From NCBI GenBank assembly GCA_016647705.1, contig CM028329.1, positions 61,955,231 through 62,019,230 on the forward strand: 64,000 bases of DNA. The letters run 5' to 3'. The notes under the pieces were generated by a model that was given only the letters and a program-made list of their open reading frames with translations, ran no database searches and had not been told where the DNA came from. Source of the stretch: Eucommia ulmoides. Lineage: Eukaryota; Streptophyta; Magnoliopsida; Garryales; Eucommiaceae. The position numbers and the translations under genes are program-made. The first letter of the stretch is position 1. The number at the start of each line of letters is the position of its first letter. Positions 29,576-40,566 of the stretch are shown piece after piece.

Positions 29576-30223
29576 AAATATGAATGAAAAGTCCATTTTT
29601 TAAGTTTAATTGGTGAAAAGTCCTTTTGTATTATTAAGTTTTAATTTAATCCTTTAAGTTAGATTCTACTTGTATTTTAGTCCCGTATTGCATGAATTGT
29701 AAAGATATTACAAGGATTGTAAGGAGTCTTTTAGTGAGTACATTCGATTTTTATAGTGAATTATGTTACATGTAACTAATGTTAGTTACAATTTCATAAT
29801 TGTTACTTTTCACACATATTTGAGTATTTTTAATTATATGTGCTTATATAATATTAGTTATATATTACAATTATATATATATGTATAATATTTTGTGACG
29901 TTACTGAAAAAATATCAAACTTTTTAGTTACATATTATTGAAACATGTAATTAAAAAATATCAAATTTTTTAATTACATATCAAAGACTACATATTATTG
30001 AAATATGTAGCTGAATGAAATAAAAAAATAAAAAATAAAATTAGTTACTTGTAACTAATACAATAATATTACACAGAAAATAGTTACATGTAACTAATGC
30101 GTGGCTATCACGTGAGTAAGGCTTCCGCCTTTTTAAAAGAGATGGGACTAAATCAAAAAAAATTACTGCATGTAAGACTTTTGACCAATTAAAGCTTAAA
30201 TATAGGACTTCTCACCCATTGTC
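29576..30223. mobile_element. MITE-like element with about 40-bp terminal inverted repeats
   Basis: The left end (ATGAATGAAAAGTCC, then AATTGGTGAAAAGTCC) matches the complement of the right end (ATGGGTGAGAAGTCC, then AATTGGTCAAAAGTC). It interrupts the third tandem-repeat unit. The interior contains repeated AGTTACATGTAACTAAT words. No target duplication could be fixed, so boundaries are approximate. Confidence 0.55.
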
Positions 30224-31119
30224 TTAAAAAAAATATATGTTCTTCTTTTAGTTAAATAATATATATATCATACGATGTGTTACACGATAGCTAGAGAGTC
30301 ATTCTCATGCATTAATAAGCATTTTATATTGACCGATGTCCTTTGCATGCTCAATTTCTTGACAAGTGTTGGCACAATCATTAAACCAATCAACAAGACG
30401 TCTTTCCCTTTTCCAGAGCCTCTATTCCTTTATCAATAATGCTAGAGTGCGTTTTAGACCAAGATTACTTTGATATCATTTGGACACAATTCACGTGGTT
30501 AACTCATGGTATTAGTAATAGTTTACATAATATTTTATATATCAAACAATTTTTTTTAATATTTTTAAGTTCTGACGTGGGATCTCAGAGGAATTTGAGA
30601 TAAAAAAAAAAATTAAATGTATGAAAGTGTTTATAAAAATATATACAATTGCAATACTCACTTAGATTTGGTCTCTCTTACTACACAACAGGAGTTACCA
30701 TATAGTTTACAAGACCCTGAAAAGCAAGATATATATACAACCAAATCAACACTAATTGCCCCAAGAATAATATATATAGTTATAAATGTTACCGATAAAC
30801 TTATCTAGATATATCTAAATGAAATTCATCTAAATGTTCATCATTTGTCCTAAAACACATTTTCATTTAAAAAAAAATTACACCTTGAAATTGAATTAAT
30901 AGTCCATTACATCAATTAAGATTTAAAAATTAATTATATTTCGCTTTGTGAAAAAATAAATAAATAAATAAATTATATTGTTACCTTTTTATTTTATTTT
31001 TAAAAATAAACAAGTCTTAATTAAAAAAAAAAAAAAAAAAAAAAAGCACCAATTTTCTTCTAAACCTAGTCGAAATTAATGAACCGAAATGGTGGATACT
31101 TGATTCTTTTCCGTATGTC
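30224..31119. other. AT-rich intergenic DNA upstream of MDH-C
   Basis: No gene seen; includes a run of more than 20 A at about 31022-31045. Confidence 0.45.
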
Positions 31120-31490
31120 AATGGTCAGGTTTTGGTTAAGTTTTACTAAAAAAATAAAATCAAAATCGTTAGACATGTGTCAAAATCAAAATTAAAATCA
31201 TCACTTTTTCTAAACGGTTTTAAAAACGAATCATTTAAATTTATACAAAACCAAAACTGCGAACCTGTTTATGATTTTTTAATTTTATAAAAAAAAAAAA
31301 AAAAAAAAAAACCCTATAAATATATATATATACATGGTTTGGTTACACGGATCAATTTCACGGTTGTTATCCCAAAATTAAAATCAAAACCAAAACCGCA
31401 ACTGAAACCATTTAGCCGGTTTCAAAACTGAATAATTCGGTTCAGTTTTGTTCAATACTTGTCGGTTCAGCTTGAATTGTCATCCGTATT
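31120..31490 (+). repeat. Dispersed AACCG-rich repeat, copy 2
   Basis: AAAACCAAAACCGCAACTGAAACC-type sequence ending in GAATTGTCATCC, about 20 bases before the conserved MDH promoter core. It is nearly collinear with 56160-56390 upstream of copy D, so it was probably duplicated with the gene. Confidence 0.65.
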
Positions 31491-31514
31491 TATGGAGGAT
31501 GGATCTCGCTCGCC

Positions 31515-31522
31515 TATAAATA
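31515..31522 (+). promoter_or_regulatory. TATA box of MDH copy C
   Basis: TATAAATA preceded by GGATCTCGC, as in copies B and D. Confidence 0.65.
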
Positions 31523-31568
31523 CATGATCTAATCTTCTGGTGCTTCAACCACCCAAAAAGATTAATCC

Positions 31569-31708
31569 TTTCATTTCTGTTCCCACCCAGTCTCTTTCTG
31601 TATAAACTCATCTTATATACCTACGTAGAACAATGAACTTTCATTTCTGTTCCCACCCAGTCTCTTTCTGTATAAACTCATCTTATATACCTACGTAGAA
31701 CAATGAAC
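31569..31708 (+). repeat. 70-bp tandem duplication of the MDH-C leader and start codon
   Basis: 31569-31638 and 31639-31708 are identical apart from the edges. Copy D has a single unit. The duplication creates an extra upstream ATG (31633) with its own 21-codon frame ending at TAG 31696-31698, four bases before the true start at 31703. Confidence 0.92.
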
Positions 31709-32122
31709 CCAGTTCGCATTCTGCTTACCGAGGCTGCAGGTAACACACACCTACCACACACACACACACACACATATATATATGTATGTATGTATGTCGG
31801 TGGCTTTAATATATCAATATTCATGCAGGGGAAATAGCATGCGCAGTTGCCCCCATGATAGCCAGTGGAATGATTTTGGGCAGTGATCAACCCATCATCC
31901 TTCATTTGACTGATATGAGCTCATCAATAGGAGCTGAATATGTACTGGATTCCCTCAAATATGAGCTCATGGATGCTTCATTTCGTCTCCTTAAAGGTAG
32001 CTTCTAGCTAGGTTAAAAAAATACTCTCTCTCTCTCTCTCACGTATTTGTCGGGTTCATCAGGAGTTGTTGCCACACCTAATATCGACGAGGCTGCAAAG
32101 GACATCGACTACGCCGTGCTGA

Positions 32123-32391
32123 GCGAGTTCTCTCAATACAACAAAATTCACTTTTAAGGGAGTAAATATGTTCTAACATATATAATTTTGAGACTAATTA
32201 AATATTGAAATAATTAAAAGATAGTTCCAATAATTATGATAATTCTTTATTCTTTATTATATATATTTTTTTAAATATATCTCATTAAATAAATATTATA
32301 AATACATCATGGTTGAATGTCTAGATAAGAATTTTTAAGGATATTATTTTCAAATTGTCTCTAAAAATGTTATTCGTAAATTTTTTTGCAG
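32123..32391 (+). other. Copy-specific extra intron (C and D only)
   Basis: Lies inside what is one continuous exon in copy B and in cytosolic MDH generally. The 3' end is a normal T-rich tract with GCAG, and copy D's equivalent has a good GT donor (A|GTGAGT); in C the donor is A|GCGAGT. Splicing there restores phase into PPTKEIDTVSSNV. Without splicing the frame ends at TAA about 30 bases in. In copy D this intron also holds a LINE. Confidence 0.55.
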
Positions 32392-32951
32392 TGCCTCCGA
32401 CTAAGGAAATAGACACCGTTTCAAGTAACGTCCAAACTTACACATCCATTGGACTGGCCCTAAACAGATTTGCTCACAAAGACTGCAAGGTTAATTATTA
32501 CTTATGTAGATTTGTGTATCATGTTCAGTTCTTAACATGCATACATACATATATATATATACACACATATATATACATGTATAGAGAGAGAGAGAGAGAG
32601 AGAGAGGGAGATCGTTACTAAATTGTGGTTATTGTTGTTTCCCCATGTAGATAGTTGTTGTCGGAAGCTCGGTAAACACAAACGCCTTCGTTTTACAGAG
32701 ATATGCTGAAAAGATCAAACCCCAAAACATTACTACTCCTACTAGGTTGGATCATGACAGGGCCATTGTCCAAGTCTCAGAAAAGCTAAAAAAAGACAAC
32801 ATCGTATCTGATGATGTTAAGAATGTCATCATCTGGGGCACTCACTCCCCAACGTTTCAGTACATTGATATCACCCATGCAACTGCTATCCGCAACCGTC
32901 AAAAAGTTGCTATCTCGCGCCTTCTCGCCAATGATCTTCAATGGTATATAT

Positions 32952-33569
32952 TGTTGGGTTGGTGGCTCTCTTTTCAAATGCAGCCTTATTTGAATTGAAC
33001 AAAATTTCAGCAGCTTCAATTCCAGTTGGCAACACTTTTTGGGTTTGAAAAATGAAAACTTTTGTTTCTGACAATATGAAAGCAGCAGCAGATTTTTTTG
33101 AAGAGAAAATCAGCATGTGAAAGTGGCCATTTTGTTGAAAGAAGGAGCTGCAATTTTGGACTGCAGAAATTGTTGAAGGTTTATGTTTTTTGGTTCAGAT
33201 TGAAAACAAAGCTCAAACCTCTACTATAAATAGAGGCTATGAGCTTTGAAGAAAAAACATCTCACAATTGGAGAAAACAATATCTCTCAATTGAAGAAGT
33301 ACATTAAGAGAGAGAGTTCAATTCCTCAATAGGCACAATTGAGTGAATTTTTTGCACAAGTGTCTTAAGTTGTTTTAAGACCTTGTTTTGTATTCTTTAT
33401 TTGTATTTTATTGTCAAATAAAGAAGTTCCATAGTTGCTCCCGAGGAGTAGGCGAAATTGCCGAACCTCGTTAAAACTTGTGTTCTTGTTTATGAGTGTG
33501 TGTGTTTTCTTTTCATCTCCCATAATATTTGTTCTATGTTGGGTCCACCCGACACGCTTCCGCACAACA
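32952..33569 (+). mobile_element. Solo LTR (618 bp) in MDH-C intron
   Basis: Starts TGTTGGGTTGG, ends CGCACAACA, flanked by the perfect 5-bp duplication TATAT (32947-32951 and 33570-33574). It contains a TATA-type box (CTATAAATAGAGG, about 33225) and an AATAAAGAAG signal, as expected of a promoter-bearing copia-type LTR. Copy D at 59366-59448 shows the intron without it. Confidence 0.88.
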
Positions 33570-33592
33570 TATATGTGGTGTGTGTGTGTGTC

Positions 33593-33673
<81 letters not shown>
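33593..33673. repeat. (AT)n(GT)n microsatellite in MDH-C intron
   Basis: About nine AT units followed by about 32 TG units. Copy D has a much shorter GT tract at the same place. Confidence 0.95.
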
Positions 33674-33674
<1 letters not shown>

Positions 33675-33823
33675 CTTACTGTGATTCTTCATCATTGATC
33701 GCCACCTTGTTACAGTTAGGTTGGAGAAGGAATTCATCAGTAATGTCCAACAACGTGGAACTGCGATTAGTAAGCCAAGAGAAGATTCAAAGAGAGTGTC
33801 GGTAGCAAAGCATCAATCATCGG

Positions 33824-34599
33824 TGTTGGTGTCAGAAATTGTCTTACCAATAATATGGTCCAAACACCCTCAGATCGGGGAGGAGAAATATGGTGATTGA
33901 TCGTCATTTTTGTGTATCGCAGCCGGGCTGGACAAGTTTGATCCGACCTGCATCCGAGCCCGGGTCTTGTGTTCCTAGCCTTATGTTCCTAGCCATTGCC
34001 CGGGCCGAGCTCCAATCTGTTACATGCACACAGGAAGGGCCGGGTTTTTCCCGGCGTGTCCCCTCGGCTTGAGAGTAAGAGCCCGGGGTAGAGATATAGA
34101 TCGAAAAATTACTGTTACCTCGACCTGTCTGAGCGACCTATGGTGGAGTTTCTCTCTCTAGAATTTCTCTATAATCCCCCCAAATGTGTTGGAGAAGTCT
34201 TCTATTTATAGGCGGAAATGTGATTAGCATCAGCAAGATTAGGGCCTTAAACTTAAATTAGCGCTAAGTCGTCAGGCGTGTGGGCAGCACGGCTGATTAG
34301 GGTCATGGGCTTGGGCCTCAAGGCCCTTACTATGGATGGCAGAGATACGGGCCAACCTGGAACATTGGAAGATCGGCTCGGGCAACTGGGCACAGGTTGG
34401 GTCTGGGCACTACGACCTGTGATCACGCGACGACCCTTCGGAGGGGCCACTGGTTGGAGATTCTAGAATGGTTCCCATCGACCGGCCTAGGAAATTCGTC
34501 CACCGGGCGGATCCAGGTCGTCGAGCCGTGGGGCTGGTGACGTGGTAGATCTGGTCCAGGTGGCTGACACGTGGAGGGGGCCCGATTTTACCCTCATCA
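33824..34599 (+). mobile_element. Solo LTR (776 bp) inside an MDH-C exon
   Basis: Starts TGTTGGTGTCAG, ends CCCTCATCA, with the perfect 5-bp duplication ATCGG on both sides (33819-33823 and 34600-34604). Copies A, B and D show the uninterrupted exon. It is markedly more GC-rich than its surroundings and its short reading frames do not resemble proteins. Confidence 0.88.
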
Positions 34600-35044
34600 A
34601 TCGGCATTGTCTGTGGCAAATGCTGTCTGTCACCACATGCATGATTGGGTCCGAGGAACTCCGAAGGTGTTATATATTTATATAGCTAAGGTTATAGATT
34701 TATTTATGAGTTTATACTAATGTTTGAATTTATTTATTTTTACGTGTAGGACCATTCATGGTTCGGGCCCTTATGGTTCGGATTGTTCTAGGTTCGAATC
34801 AATTTTTATGCAAGAAATTACAAGATTTTTCAGGCTGAGCACGTCTCAACCCGCCCACAGAGTCTTACTTCCCCACTCAAACCCTCCCGTTGTTAAAAAC
34901 ACTATATATCAATTGAAAAATAATCATTAAAATACCAGAATATAATTTTTTTTATAAAATATAAAAAATAAATAGATGCAAATGAACTTTAGGATTTTAG
35001 TTTTGCTTTACTAGTTACTATTTTATTCATGAATATATCTGTTT

Positions 35045-35065
35045 GGGGTGGGGGGGGGGGGGGGG
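35045..35065. repeat. Poly-G tract
   Basis: About 20 consecutive G in the intron of copy C; copy D has a shorter, interrupted version near 60020. Confidence 0.9.
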
Positions 35066-35107
35066 TTTGTAATTTATTATATTAATTCATTGGGTTGGGT
35101 CCTTTAA

Positions 35108-36394
35108 GGCCCCGTTTGGTTAGTGTTTCCATTCCAACCTAACCTAACCTAACCCAACCCAACCCAAAAAATTTGGGATGAATTTTCAGGAACGCGTTTG
35201 GCAGTACAAAACTCAACCCAACCCAACCCAAAAAATGAGAATTGATTCTCAAAATCCTAAAGAAATGAGAAACAAAAAAAACTTGTTTCTTTTTTGTGCC
35301 AAAAACACTCAACCCAAAAAAAAGACGCGTTCGGAATTAATTAAATTGTTATTGAGACCGTCTTCAACTTCTGTTAGCTCAAAACAAGAACTTTTTTATT
35401 TTTCATTTTTCCCTCCCAACTGTGGCTTGTGTGTCTTCGTCTTCGTCATCGTCCTTGCGTGTGTTCTTCGTGTTCGTCCTCACCGCCTCCTCTCTTCTCC
35501 TCTCCTCGCAATCGTTCTTCCTCCTCCTCTCGTCATTGTCGTCTTCCTTCTTCGTCGACTCGCTTCTTCATCGTCTTCGTCTGCTCATTTCGATTTTCGA
35601 TTTTGAAATCGAAATTGAAAAACGAAAATCGATTTCGCTTTTCACTTTTTTATTTCGATTTCAATTTATATTTTGATTTTTATTTCGATTTTCGATTTCG
35701 AAATTAAAATCGAAAACGGTTTTCGATTTCGATTTCATCACTTCAATTTCGAAATCGATGAACCCTAGTTCATCACGAAATTGATTTCATCACCGTTGGT
35801 TTCGGATTTGATTTCGGATTTCAATTCTAGGGTTGGTTTTGATTCGATTTCGGATTCCTCTTCCCTTCGCCTCTGGTTTCGCCATTTCTGGTTTGGTTTG
35901 TTTCGATTTTTACTCTTTATCTTTTGACGTTTTCTTCTTCTTCTTCGATCCATCCGGATCTCGATCATTGAAGGCAAGTAACAGGATTTCGATTTCAATT
36001 TCGTTTTTGGTTTCAATTCTAGGGTTGGTTTCGATTTCGTTTTTGGTTTGGTTTCAATTCTAGGGTTGATTTCAATTTCGATTTCGTTGCTCATTGACGA
36101 AATCGATTTCGATTTTGTTAATCGTTCATGAAATCGATTTCATGTGGAATTCGATAAATGGAGGATGTTATTCGGTGAAGATGATGAAGACAAATGAAGA
36201 GAAAAGTAAAAAAAAAAAAAAATTGTGAGGAAACAATTCTAGGATAATATTGTTACCAAACGCGATTCTATTCCCAGCACAAAAAAAAAATTGTCGTTAT
36301 CAAACGCAATTCTATTTTCAGTAGGAAACAGAATTCTCAACCCAACCCATCCCAGTTGAGTTGACAAAAGTGGGAACACTAACCAAACGCCACC
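35108..36394 (+). mobile_element. Harbinger/Tourist-like non-autonomous element, copy 1
   Basis: Left end GGCCCCGTTTGGTTAGTG and complement of right end GGTGGCGTTTGGTTAGTG form the inverted termini. TAA occurs on both flanks (35105-35107, 36395-36397), the usual 3-bp duplication of this superfamily. Copy D has no insertion here. The interior has a CTTCGTC-rich section and 500 bases of GATTTCGAT-type repeats (35590-36120), but no transposase. Confidence 0.75.
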
Positions 36395-37194
36395 TAACTT
36401 ATTATATCAAGGATGATACCGCTTAAAGTTTAAGGTCCTAACCTAATCCACGGGCCTAAAATTTAAGCTCAATCTTTAGAAAACGGACAATAGGCCAGAA
36501 GTCCTGGGTAGGCCTCCAAACCCACGAGCAACTCTGGCTACAGGCCTTAATTTTTGCTAGCCATTATTCACTTATGATCACATTGGTTACAATAACTTTT
36601 TGAGAAATCGAGTGATTTCTGTTTTTGAGAAATCGAGTGATTCCGTCAGAAGTCTAAACATCACCACAGTATCAAATTACACGATTTTTCTAATAAAATT
36701 TCAAGACTTCCCACATAATTATTGTGAGTGACTAGTAGAGTGCATACACAAAATTTAAATTTATAAGAATTTTTTAAGTTTAAGGATTACACATGTATGA
36801 TAATTGACAGGACACGTACGTATCGATGGGTGTGTATATCGACGGGAGTTCTAAATGGAGTTCATACGGTTTGCCACCTGGCCTCTTTTTCTCTGTCCCA
36901 GTTACATGTTCCAATGGAAACTGGTGTCTTAAAGCTAAACATGTGTTATTTAATCTTAAAAATAGACTTAAAACTTTTTATTAAGGTTTTAAATATAATT
37001 AATGTGTGGTTATGATCAACAGAACTACCATATGATCATCAGGAGTAAAAGAAAAATTCGGAACCAATTGTTAAACACCTCACCGAAGAAAAGAAATTGG
37101 CTAGCTCTCTCCTGCATTGAATAGAACCGTTCACAAATTTATCCTGAAGCTTATAGCTTAGTAGATATCTAGTTTATCTTCCTTATAAAAAGTC

Positions 37195-37912
37195 TAAAGT
37201 TTAAGTACATGTTTGATAAAAAAAAAAAAAAAAAGTGCTTAAAACTGATTATATTAAGTACTTAATTAATTAAGTTTATTTGATAAATGTAATTAGTATC
37301 ACTTAATTAATTAAGTTAATTTAAAAATTAAGTCAAAATGTGAGTAAAAAATTAAGTCAAAGTTCCTTCACTTATTTTATTTTACTTAATGCACTCTATT
37401 ATTTTCCACTTAAAAAAAATTATGTTTTGACTATTTTACCCTTGATTCCCTATGAGGGTTTAATTAGAATTAAGATTAATGAGAATTGAATTAATTTTAG
37501 ATTATTTTATGGTTTTAATTTTATTTTATATTTAAATTATTGTTATAATTTAATTTAAGCAATCAAATTACATAAAAAAATATATAATATTTACATATTT
37601 TTAGGTTAATTTCTACTTTTAATTTTAATATTATTTTATTTTATTTTTAAAATGACACCCTGATTTTATTGTTTTGTTCTCAATTTTTTTTTTCTTCACG
37701 TTATCTTGATTCAAAAGTAATTATGTAAATTAAACAATTTTCAACATACAAATTTTGTACTTATCAAACAAATAAAAAAAATTCAGCACTTAAATTTTCA
37801 GCACAATTTTATCAGACAACCTTCTTAAATTTTCAGCATTTAAAATTTCAGTACTTAATTTTCAGCACTTAAATTTTTAGCACTTAAAAATTAAGTCGTT
37901 ATCAAATAAGTC
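37195..37912. mobile_element. MITE-like AT-rich insertion in MDH-C 3' region
   Basis: Copies A and B show the 3' UTR without this block. The ends share inverted words (TTTGATAA and GTGCTTAAA on the left; TTTAAGCAC-type and TTATCAAA-type on the right). No target duplication could be fixed. Confidence 0.5.
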
Positions 37913-38112
37913 CTAACTCTCTCCTCCGATATATATATTAAAAAAATAGAACGCATGCATGCATGCTTTTATTTTCATAATTTCTCCATGCATTATGTTG
38001 TGGTATGAAATGAAAAAATAAATAAAGTTGTATTTGTATTTTCTTCTTGTCTTGGTTGAATGAATGTAATATCCTATATATCCATAATATATATATATAT
38101 TATTTAAATATA
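37913..38112 (+). other. Rest of MDH-C 3' UTR
   Basis: GCATGCATGC, then TTTTCATAATTTC-type sequence that matches the 3' flanks of copies A and B. Confidence 0.6.
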
Positions 38113-40055
38113 TTTTTTTAAACAATTCGATCTCTTTATTAATAAAGTGAAAAATTACAACCTAAGATGGGAAGACCCTTTTAATCGTCACGAACATAAG
38201 AATTTACGATGTGAAGGGACTACTTATAGGAAACAATATAGGGCTATTCGAACCAATGTTAGCAAAAGTATCAGCAACAAAATTACATTCTCGATGAACA
38301 TGAGAAATCTGAATGTCAAAGGAAAGAAGCCAAAACCGAATTGTGTTCCAAAGATAGGCAATCGACCAGACTAGACTGTCCTTCTTGATTGAATGAACCA
38401 AAGCTAGCGAATCATTTTCCACCAGAAGAGGAAGCCAGCCCAAATGCAAAGCTTCTTGAATCCCCAAGAACAACCTGTGGAACTCAAGTAGGAAACTTGA
38501 ATTAACAGTAAGGGGATAGAAGAAAGCCCAACTAACAGCCTCATTACTGTCCCGAACAATACCACCACAAGAAGACGTCATGGTCTCCCTCTTCAAAGCA
38601 CCATCCACATTAAGCTTGAAACTCCCCTCAGGCGGACGGGACCAACAACAAATCAGCGGACGGCGACGAATGACCTGCTTAATCGAACAACCCAAAAGAA
38701 CTAGAGAATGCTTCCCAAAAGAGGATGAAACCAACTTTGATTTAGTCATAGGACTCAGCTATTTTACCTAGTTCCTAACTTTGGAAATAATCTATTTATC
38801 AAACATGAGAATATTATCATGAGTTGCACGATTTCGGTTTAACCATATCTCCCAGCAAATTAGCGGCGGAATCAAAGCACCTAATTTTTTAAATTGGGAA
38901 CTCCCTTTTAATCTACTCCACCACAACTTAATACGGTGTATTAAAGGTTGAAGAATAAAATGAACATTAAAGAATGAGCTAAAATGACGCCAAACTTTTG
39001 AAGCAACCTCACTTTCCAGAAAAAGATGTTGGTGATTTTCAGTGAATCGAACGAAGCAGCAACGACAACCCGACACCAATAGCACTCCCATTTTCTGAAT
39101 GATATCATCAACTGCTATTTTGTTCTTCAAAAGCCGCCACATGAAAATCTTAATCATCAAAGGAAATCGCAAACTCCAAAGAGTATAATAATGATCAACC
39201 GGGGTCACCTCACCGCTAATTGCCCTCCAAGCCGATTTGATGGAGAAGACACCATTAACACTAGAAAGTCAAATGAGAGAATCAGAGTCTGACGACAATA
39301 AAGGGAGAGAGCCCTCCAAGAAATCCTAAGCATCATCCTCTAAATCTAGGGATAACCATTCTTTGTCCTGTAAGTAAGTTTTGACAGAAGACAAAGAGTT
39401 GTTAAAATGAAGATCATTAGTAAGGACACCAAGGCCCCAATCTTCATGATAAAAACTAGTGAGCTCGCAATTTCCAACTTTCCATCTCAATAATTGCATA
39501 AAAGTATTTCTAACCGACAAAATATCTTTCCAAATTTTAAAACTCCCAATATGATATGTCCACAACGATAGTAGGAGGTTATTAATGTATTTGGAACGCA
39601 TAAAATCACACCAGAGAGAATTCCCTTTCAGTAGAGACCAAATCCTTTTGACAGAAAAGACCAGCTTCATATCCTTTAGATTACGAAGACTAAAGCCACC
39701 AATAGAGGTATCTTGACAGATTTAATGTCAAGCCACCCAGTACTTTTTCTTTCCTGAATTCGAGTGGGCCCAGAAGAAATTCGCAAACATGGATTTCATA
39801 TCTTCCAGAATACTATTGTGAACACAGGTAGATGCCAAAAAATGAAGAGGGAAAAAAGATAAAACATGCTTCAGAAGAACAAGTTTACCTCCACTAGATA
39901 GAATATTAGCTTTCCACCCCTTGATTTCCTTTGACACTTTCTCGATAAGACCGGTGAAATGACTCGCTTTAAGATGACTGTAGGTAAGGAGTACTTCAAG
40001 GTAAGTACAGGGAAAGCAACATTGGCTAAAACTAGTTGAAAGACTGATTGCTAGG
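38113..40055 (-). mobile_element. 5'-truncated LINE, minus strand
   Basis: In minus-strand order: end of reverse transcriptase (SHFTGLIEKV, then EIKGWKANILSSGGKLVLLK; 39728-40050), a connecting region (39326-39670), a zinc-binding RT-associated domain (PLMIKIFMWRLLKNKIAVDD; 38792-39208), and an RNase H domain (FKLNVDGALKRE, VENDSLALV, HRECNFVADTFAN; 38204-38749). Stops and frameshifts separate the pieces. The 3' end carries AATAAAGAGATCG followed by a short poly(A) (T run at 38113). It is the same family as the LINE inside MDH copy D. The gypsy LTR begins at its truncated end. Confidence 0.85.
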
Positions 40056-40512
40056 TGTCACGGTCTAAGCTTGTCCAGTGCTTATTCTCGCACATAGCCG
40101 TTTACTTGAAACACTTTTCATTTATTTTCTAGAATAGTTTAGTATATTATAGTTTAGTTTAGTTTATTTCCTTCATTTCTTGTAAAAAGACATCATTATG
40201 TCGTCTCGAGCATAATGATATCTATTGTTATCACTTGTATTTTTTTTGTTTAAAATATTATGTGGGAGGACATGCTCTTGAAGTCATTCAAGCCTTTCAC
40301 ACCTTGTAGCCTTTTATATTAATACAATTGTTGTTGTTATTGTAATTGTATTCTTCTCTACATTGCCGGCATGTGTTGTTGTAGGAAAACTCGTTGCTAT
40401 TGAAACTGCTTCCGCTATTTGATATTCTCTGATCTTCAGGCTTGCTACTAGGCGATCCCCTAGTTAGCACCGCACGGGCCACTTTCCAACCTCGAAAGCT
40501 CAGACCGTGATA
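40056..40512 (+). mobile_element. 5' LTR of a Ty3/gypsy element
   Basis: Starts TGTCACGGTCT and ends AGACCGTGATA, near-perfect inverted termini with the last CA changed to TA. A primer-binding site follows two bases later. Confidence 0.8.
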
Positions 40513-40514
40513 GT

Positions 40515-40526
40515 TGGTATCAGAGC
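40515..40526 (+). promoter_or_regulatory. Primer-binding site, initiator Met tRNA type
   Basis: TGGTATCAGAGC, the common plant retrotransposon primer-binding sequence, two bases after the LTR. Confidence 0.85.
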
Positions 40527-40566
40527 AACGGAGTGATCCATTGCCTGACCACGTTGCTAAAACCCA

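Larger units (their letters stand above)
31703..37124 (+). pseudogene. Malate dehydrogenase-like pseudogene, copy C
   Basis: Exons: 31703-31739, 31829-31996, 32063-32122, 32392-32489, 32651-32943, 33720-33823 interrupted then 34605-34666, 36811-36934, 37023-37124. The start matches NPVRILLTEAAG. The NAD motif reads EAAGEIA. The active-loop segment with the substrate arginines is absent, replaced by an intron at 32123-32391. Defects: the upstream ATG from the leader duplication, a solo LTR inside the fifth ancestral exon, a donor changed from AAAG|GT to AAAG|CT at 36935, and a shifted frame in the last exon (near 37033). It keeps RLDHDRA and WGTHS. Overall similarity to copy D is high, so C and D are sister duplicates. 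Confidence 0.88.

Noticed and set aside
33890-34619. Several 60-69-residue frames of balanced composition
   Set aside because: They lie entirely within a solo LTR bounded by a perfect target duplication and match no known protein.
35178-36094. Ser/Phe/Arg-rich frames up to 142 residues
   Set aside because: They are translations of CTTCGTC and GATTTCGAT repeats inside a Harbinger-like element.
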